Shown piece after piece: positions 41,867 to 46,368 of a stretch of 46,368 bases of DNA (the first letter of the stretch is position 1; every line of letters begins with the position of its first letter). The notes under the pieces are model-generated. The model was not told the DNA's origin and searched no databases. It worked only from the letters and a program-made list of their open reading frames with translations. This stretch comes from Lacrimispora defluvii (GTDB lineage Bacteria; Bacillota; Clostridia; Lachnospirales; Lachnospiraceae). Location of the stretch: positions 1 through 46,368 of the forward strand of contig JAAOXG010000029.1 in assembly GCA_013036995.1 (NCBI GenBank). The letters are read 5' to 3'. The position numbers and the translations under genes were made by a program.

Positions 41867-43078
41867 ATGCAATTCAGCTTAAATGATTTTTTAATCGCTG
41901 TCTCCTTTGCATTGGACTTTATGGAGATGGACCGGCTGGGAATGCAGTCCAATCATGGAAAGAGAACGGCTTATTTAACCGTATGCATAGCCAGGAGGAT
42001 GAATTTATCAGAGGAAGAGATTTATGATGCAGCTGCGCTTTCCATCCTACATGATAACGGTTTAAGTGAATCAAGCCTTTATGAAAAACTTCCCGGGGAA
42101 TGGGATCATGCAGTAACCAGATTTGAAGGTTCCATAGGCCATTGTGTGATTGGAGAAAAGAATGTAAAAGACTACCCGTTTCTGACAGAACCTCAGGATG
42201 TAATTCTTTATCATCATGAGCGTTATGACGGAAATGGGTATTTCGGGTTAAAAGGAGATGACATTCCCCTTATTTCACAGATTATTGCAGCGGCTGACAG
42301 TTTTGAAAACTATTTCAAGTTTGCAGACGGAGATTATTCGCATGGTGAAGTGTTAAAATGGCTTGCGATCTGTGAGGCTGGCATGGTATGTCCAGAGCTT
42401 GCCAAAGTTCTTCATCAGATGGCAAAAGATCAGTCAGTCTGGGAAAACCTAAGCAATGAAAGGATTGAGCAGGCACTTGATGAGGTGGTTCCGTCCTTTG
42501 AGATGGAGGTGCCTCTTGATAAAATCCGTCAGGTTACTGGCGTATTTTCCAGAATTGTTGACTGTAAATCCAGCTTTACCAGACGCCATTCCAAGGGTCT
42601 GGCGGAAAAAGCAGCCCGAATGGCAGAATATTATAATAAGGATCAGGAGGAGACAGCCAGGCTGATTATTGCAGCTGATTTACATGATTTAGGGAAGCTG
42701 GCTGTACCAAACAGTATTCTTGATGTTCCCCGTGCCCTGACACCGGAGGAGTTTGAGACAGTGAAAAAACATGTGTACTATACAAGAGTTGCACTTGAAA
42801 AGATCAGGGGGTTTGAAGATATTACAGAATGGGCAGCCAACCACCATGAAAAGCTGAACGGGAGGGGATATCCCTTTGGTAAAACAGGAGCTGAACTGGA
42901 TTTTAATTCCCGTATGATGGGGTGTCTTGATGTGTACCAGGCGCTTACGGAGGATCGCCCTTACCGGACTGGGATGCCTCATAGTCAGGCAGTTAAGGTC
43001 CTTTCTGATATGGCAGACAGCGGTTTTGTGGATTCCGGCATTACAAAGGATATAGACCAGGCATTTAGTTCTGTCTAA
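41867..43078 (+). CDS. Tandem HD/HD-GYP domain protein
   Basis: A 403-residue cytoplasmic protein made of two HD-type modules. The first (about 25-150) has HDN instead of HDxGK and HHERYDGNGYFG in place of the GYP motif. The second (about 235-385) is closer to consensus, with ADLHDLGK, HHEKLNGRGYP and DVYQALTEDRPYR. HD-GYP proteins are c-di-GMP phosphodiesterases; the second module could be active, while the first looks divergent. No sensor domain or membrane segment is present. GGAG precedes the ATG. The MFS gene follows after 13 bases. Confidence 0.85.
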   Translation: MQFSLNDFLIAVSFALDFMEMDRLGMQSNHGKRTAYLTVCIARRMNLSEEEIYDAAALSILHDNGLSESSLYEKLPGEWDHAVTRFEGSIGHCVIGEKNVKDYPFLTEPQDVILYHHERYDGNGYFGLKGDDIPLISQIIAAADSFENYFKFADGDYSHGEVLKWLAICEAGMVCPELAKVLHQMAKDQSVWENLSNERIEQALDEVVPSFEMEVPLDKIRQVTGVFSRIVDCKSSFTRRHSKGLAEKAARMAEYYNKDQEETARLIIAADLHDLGKLAVPNSILDVPRALTPEEFETVKKHVYYTRVALEKIRGFEDITEWAANHHEKLNGRGYPFGKTGAELDFNSRMMGCLDVYQALTEDRPYRTGMPHSQAVKVLSDMADSGFVDSGITKDIDQAFSSV

Positions 43079-43091
43079 TAAGGGGGAGTTT

Positions 43092-44279
43092 ATGAAGTAT
43101 GAAAAAGTAGCATTATCAATTATTCTGGTTTCTTTGCCATGCCTGGTTTTTGACTTTTTACTGCCTGCCTATACCACAGAGCTGGGCTATACCGTGTTTC
43201 AGTTAAGCATTCTATATTCAGTTTATTCATTTTCAACGTTGGTAATGAGATTACTGATTGGGAAGATTTCAGACCGTTACAGCCGTTTTCTGGTTCTGTG
43301 CTGTGCGATGCTTCTGTACGGGATTGCTTATTTTTTATTTTCCCAGGCAAGAGGTCTGGGATATTTACTGGCAGCAAGAATGGTACAGGGTGCGGCAGGA
43401 ATTCTCTTAACAATTTCAGCCGTCAGCCTGATTACAGCTGAGAAAACAAGTTTTGCAAAGGGGCTTGGAAGATATGGCGGGAACCGGCAGTTGGGCGGAA
43501 TCATAGGAATCGGTCTGACTTTTTATGTGCTGAACCGCACTGATTTTTTAGAAGGCTGGAGCCAGATCTTTTTAATCAGTTCTGCCTTTGCAATGGTTTC
43601 CCTGATTCTTTTATTTATAAAGAAACCTTCTCATATAAGTGAAACAGCTACCCGGACCGGGAAAGTGGTCTATACTCCCCTGGAACAGAAGATCTGGATG
43701 TTAAATCTTTTATATTGTATTCCTGTCAGTCTGGTGGGAGTTTTAGTGATTCCATATATGATGGAGGCATATCACGTGGATATGCAGGCCATTGGATTCG
43801 TCTTCATGATGCCGGTAATGCTTACTGCTTTTTTAAGTCCCAGGATCGGACAGATTGGAGATAAGCTGGGCTATAAGAAAACAATTTTTTCCGCTACTCT
43901 GATTGCGGCTGCTTTACTGGTTTTGCTGGTTTTCAGCCCCAATCTGCAGATATTTGCCATTGTCTGGACCTTGTATGAGATAGCACTTACGGCACAGGAC
44001 TATTCTTTGGATGCACTGTTTGTACAAGGAGTTCCGGAGCAGGTAATGGGAGATTTTTATGGAAAGTTTATGCTTAGCACCAGTCTGGGAGGAATCATTG
44101 GCCCCTTTATCGGAGGAAGTGTTTTTTTTCTGGCTGGGGGAAAGGCACCCTATTATCTCTGTGCTGTTATCCTGACTGCGATCAGTATACTTGTGTGGAA
44201 ACTGATTCCTGCTGGAGGGAAGTCCGATAGAAATGTACCTGGGTTGACAGAAAAACAAGATAGTGATATAGTCATTTAA
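43092..44279 (+). CDS. Major facilitator superfamily transporter
   Basis: A 395-residue transporter with about 12 membrane segments and the MFS loop 2-3 motif (LIGKISDRYSRF), with a related segment in the second half (IGQIGDKLGYKK). It resembles drug/metabolite exporters; the substrate is unknown. AGGGGGAG precedes the ATG. It is probably co-transcribed with the HD-GYP gene. Confidence 0.9.
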   Translation: MKYEKVALSIILVSLPCLVFDFLLPAYTTELGYTVFQLSILYSVYSFSTLVMRLLIGKISDRYSRFLVLCCAMLLYGIAYFLFSQARGLGYLLAARMVQGAAGILLTISAVSLITAEKTSFAKGLGRYGGNRQLGGIIGIGLTFYVLNRTDFLEGWSQIFLISSAFAMVSLILLFIKKPSHISETATRTGKVVYTPLEQKIWMLNLLYCIPVSLVGVLVIPYMMEAYHVDMQAIGFVFMMPVMLTAFLSPRIGQIGDKLGYKKTIFSATLIAAALLVLLVFSPNLQIFAIVWTLYEIALTAQDYSLDALFVQGVPEQVMGDFYGKFMLSTSLGGIIGPFIGGSVFFLAGGKAPYYLCAVILTAISILVWKLIPAGGKSDRNVPGLTEKQDSDIVI

Positions 44280-44300
44280 TCAAAGGTAAGGAGAGCAGAT

Positions 44301-44393
44301 ATGAATTTTTTTATTAGCGATCAATTGACAAGACGAATGAGCTCTGTACAAATCAACCCGGTGAAACATTGTACAGAGTATGGCGGTTACTGA
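44301..44393 (+). CDS. Leader ORF of the second ABC-F gene
   Basis: A 30-codon ORF starting at the ATG at 44301, with AAGGAGAG 7 bases upstream and a TGA at 44391-44393. It includes QLTRRMSSVQINPVKH and has no recognised relatives. Its coding sequence contains a perfect 10-bp inverted repeat, and terminator-like hairpins follow. Upstream ORFs of this kind precede antibiotic-induced ABC-F and Erm genes, where drug-stalled ribosomes alter leader folding. A regulatory leader peptide is the best reading. Confidence 0.6.
   Translation: MNFFISDQLTRRMSSVQINPVKHCTEYGGY
44342..44378 (+). promoter_or_regulatory. Hairpin within the ABC-F leader ORF
   Basis: CTCTGTACAA (44342-44351) and TTGTACAGAG (44369-44378) pair perfectly over 10 bp. 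A translating ribosome would open it; a stalled ribosome would change what forms downstream. Confidence 0.65.
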
Positions 44394-44496
44394 TACGCTT
44401 ATAAGATTCATCGGGAAACAGTGCAGCAATAAGAACAGCGTTACAGGCTGTTTCTTCTTTTGATGCCTGTTTTCCCTGCTTCTTTTTGCGGTGAAG

Positions 44497-44535
44497 GGTC
44501 ATGGACAATGTTTTATTTGTTCATGGCCTTTTGTT
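44497..44535 (+). terminator. Terminator-like hairpin in the ABC-F leader
   Basis: GGTCATGGACAA (44497-44508) pairs with TTGTTCATGGCC (44517-44528) over 12 bp with two G-U pairs, followed by TTTTGTT. Confidence 0.6.
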
Positions 44536-44544
44536 GTATGAAGT

Positions 44545-44590
44545 AAAAACAGAAGGCTGAGGATTATCATCCAGGTCTTCTGTTTTTTTT
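44545..44590 (+). terminator. Intrinsic terminator before the second ABC-F gene
   Basis: AAAAACAGAAG (44545-44555) pairs with CTTCTGTTTTT (44577-44587), enclosing GGAT/ATCC, and runs into a stretch of eight Ts. It stands 85 bases before the ABC-F start, so it must be overcome for expression; it could instead end the MFS transcript. Confidence 0.8.
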
Positions 44591-44674
44591 ATTTAAATTC
44601 AGCAAAGGGGATATCAGGATTGAGAGAGGAAGCGGCCTGTATTTGAAGGAACACAGGAAAGAAGGAAGTAAGAC

Positions 44675-46207
44675 GTGAGTTTATTGGAGATTACAGGCTT
44701 ATCTCACTCATTTGGAGATAATCAGTTGTTTTTTGAAACAGATTTAGTTCTTAATAAAGGAGAACATATTGGAATTACAGGGCAGAATGGCACAGGGAAA
44801 AGTACCCTGATTAAAATTTGTACCGAACAGATCATACCGGATCAGGGCAGAGTGGTGTGGCATCCCGGCACAAAAGTGGGTTATCTGGATCAATATGCCA
44901 GCATGGACAATGGGATGACAATGAAAACATTTTTACAAACAGCATTTGAGGAGCTCTATACTCTGGAGAAAAGGATGAATGAGCTGTATGACCGTGCAGC
45001 CAGCGGGCAGGAAGGAGCGCTAAAGGCGGCGGCTGTCTGCCAGGAGCAATTGGAGCATCGTGATTTTTACCGGATCGATTCCCGGATTGATCTGGTTTGT
45101 CAGGGGCTGGGACTCTCTTCCCTTGGGTTTAACCGTCGGATTGGAGAAATGAGCGGTGGTCAGAGGGCAAAAGTCATTATGGCGAAGCTTTTGATTGAGA
45201 AGCCGGATGTTTTGCTTTTAGATGAGCCCACCAATTTTTTGGATCATGATCATATTGTCTGGCTTCAGGATTATTTAAGCGGGATCCAACAGGCATTTAT
45301 GGTGATCTCTCATGACGAGGGGTTTCTGACTAAAACAACAAACTGGATTTGTGATATTGATCAAAAAAGAGTAATGAAATATTTTGGCTCTTACGGAGAA
45401 TTTTTGAAAAAGAAGGCGCAGCTTCGGGAAAATTATACAAGGCAATACTGCGCACAGCAAAAAGAGATTAAAAAGACAGAAGAATTTATCCGTAAAAATA
45501 TAGCAGGAAGAAAATCGAAAATGGCAAGAGGCAGGCAAAAGCAGCTTGACCATATGGAACGAATGGAGGCACTGGATCAAAAAGAAATCAGACCTTTTTT
45601 CCGGTTTGATCAGGGGGCGCTTCCTTCAGCAGGAAAACTAAAGGTATCAAATCTGACTGTAGGTTACGGTTCTCCTGTTTTGTCCTGTGTGAACTTTTCC
45701 ATGAAAGAGGGGGAAAAGGTAGTGATAACGGGATTTAACGGAGCGGGTAAATCTACGCTGTTGAAAACCCTGATGAATCAGATTCCTGCCATAGGAGGTA
45801 ATTACTGTTTTTCTGCAAAGGCGGTCATCGGGTATTATGAGCAGGATCAGGTATGGGAAAATGACAGTCTGTCACCTATAGAAATCGTGTCAGATCATTT
45901 CCCATTGCTGGAGAGAATGGAGGTGAGAAAAAAACTGGCTCAAAATGGGATATCAAAAAAACATGCGCTGCAGCCTGTGGGAACCTTAAGCGGAGGGGAA
46001 CAGGCAAAAGTTAAGCTATGTCTGCTGACTGGAAAAACTTATAATTTTTTAATTCTGGATGAGCCCACCAATCATCTGGATGTACAGGCAAAACTGGCAC
46101 TCAAAGAGGCATTATGGGAATATTCCGGCACTGTTTTGCTGGTTTCCCATGAAAATTCCTTTTACAGGGACTGGGTGGACAGAGTGATTGATATCGGATC
46201 TTATTGA
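44675..46207 (+). CDS. ABC-F family ATPase with attenuator-type leader
   Basis: A 510-residue soluble twin-ABC protein. The first cassette has Walker A GQNGTGKS (36-43), MSGGQRAKVIMAKLL and LLLDEPTNFLD; the second has GFNGAGKST, LSGGEQAKVKL and LILDEPTNHLD. The interdomain linker is rich in Lys/Arg/Gln (RKNIAGRKSKMARGRQKQLDHM), as in ABC-F translation factors. It starts with GTG at 44675 behind GAAGGAAG. The structured leader with its own ORF suggests ribosome-targeting antibiotic response, but a housekeeping ABC-F role cannot be excluded. Confidence 0.88.
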   Translation: MSLLEITGLSHSFGDNQLFFETDLVLNKGEHIGITGQNGTGKSTLIKICTEQIIPDQGRVVWHPGTKVGYLDQYASMDNGMTMKTFLQTAFEELYTLEKRMNELYDRAASGQEGALKAAAVCQEQLEHRDFYRIDSRIDLVCQGLGLSSLGFNRRIGEMSGGQRAKVIMAKLLIEKPDVLLLDEPTNFLDHDHIVWLQDYLSGIQQAFMVISHDEGFLTKTTNWICDIDQKRVMKYFGSYGEFLKKKAQLRENYTRQYCAQQKEIKKTEEFIRKNIAGRKSKMARGRQKQLDHMERMEALDQKEIRPFFRFDQGALPSAGKLKVSNLTVGYGSPVLSCVNFSMKEGEKVVITGFNGAGKSTLLKTLMNQIPAIGGNYCFSAKAVIGYYEQDQVWENDSLSPIEIVSDHFPLLERMEVRKKLAQNGISKKHALQPVGTLSGGEQAKVKLCLLTGKTYNFLILDEPTNHLDVQAKLALKEALWEYSGTVLLVSHENSFYRDWVDRVIDIGSY

Positions 46208-46244
46208 AATTTGATTTTGTTAAATATAATTTTTTAAAACTATA

Positions 46245-46273
46245 TTGACTTACGTAGAATAATATGGTAATAT
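46245..46273 (+). promoter_or_regulatory. Candidate promoter near the window end
   Basis: TTGACT (46245-46250), 17-bp spacer, TAATAT (46268-46273) in AT-rich sequence after the ABC-F gene, reading towards a gene beyond the window. A small TGAGAA/TTCTCA hairpin follows near 46310-46340. No terminator for the ABC-F gene is clear. Confidence 0.45.
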
Positions 46274-46368
46274 TTTACTATAATAATTGTTAAATGAATA
46301 AAACACGTGAGAAGTGAGATGATTCTCATAGTGGTTTCATATAAAATAAGTCCAGCTAAGAAATGTCA

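Noticed and set aside
1-46368. CRISPR arrays, insertion sequences, tRNA or rRNA genes
   Set aside because: No regularly spaced repeats, transposase-like protein, CCA-ended cloverleaf or rRNA segment was recognised anywhere in the window.

Overview
The window looks like a chromosomal segment of a Gram-positive anaerobe of the class Clostridia, most likely a Lachnospiraceae member of the Lacrimispora / Clostridium saccharolyticum kind. This is inferred from AGGAGG-type ribosome sites, consensus TTGACA/TATAAT promoters, moderate-to-low GC, lipoproteins without an outer membrane system, and families typical of that group (DUF1576, DUF3784, SdpI, archaeal-type aspartyl-tRNA synthetase, ABC-F proteins). 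No rRNA, tRNA, CRISPR array, prophage or insertion sequence was recognised.

Layout. 1-8.0 kb: a divergent LysR regulator and a PotABCD-like ABC importer, continued by adenine deaminase and a second amidohydrolase, probably uptake plus deamination of an amino-heterocycle or nucleoside. 8.0-10.8 kb: rpsO and pnp, each with a structured leader; the pnp leader is one long hairpin. 10.8-12.9 kb: a leftward AAA ATPase/TOPRIM pair that resembles two-gene anti-phage modules. 13.2-18.4 kb: small membrane proteins (DUF2628, DUF3784, SdpI), an XRE-TPR regulator, a VOC-DinB fusion and an amino-acid racemase. 18.4-20.0 kb: a formylglycine-generating-enzyme-like secreted protein and a GH11 xylanase whose gene is bracketed by a short inverted repeat. 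20.3-23.3 kb: a P-type ATPase behind a probable yybP-ykoY (manganese) riboswitch with a visible terminator switch. 23.3-26.6 kb: a DUF1576 membrane protein and an ABC-F protein.

26.7-30.7 kb is the most striking region. A tyrosine recombinase gene and an outward-facing consensus promoter lie between two perfect 17-bp inverted repeats (28559-28575 and 29965-29981). This has the architecture of a self-contained invertible switch: in the present orientation the promoter points right towards a NUDIX gene; flipped, it would point left into a methyl-accepting chemotaxis protein gene that shows no strong promoter of its own. Next to it, an archaeal-type aspartyl-tRNA synthetase gene is preceded by a tiny leader ORF ending Asp-Asp-Asp-stop, followed by competing hairpins and an intrinsic terminator, which is the layout of ribosome-mediated attenuation.

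32.4-34.8 kb: a leftward pair, a methyltransferase and a fusion of nucleotidyltransferase and PLP-dependent aminotransferase/decarboxylase. 35.0-41.7 kb: a zinc-homeostasis operon (Fur-family regulator, small Cys/His membrane protein, ZnuA, ZnuC, ZnuB, a COG0523 GTPase, a P-loop/permease fusion, a TIGR03943 protein). 41.8-44.3 kb: a tandem HD-GYP protein and an MFS transporter. 44.3-46.2 kb: a second ABC-F protein with a long leader that holds a 30-codon ORF and several terminator-like hairpins, as in antibiotic-responsive attenuators.
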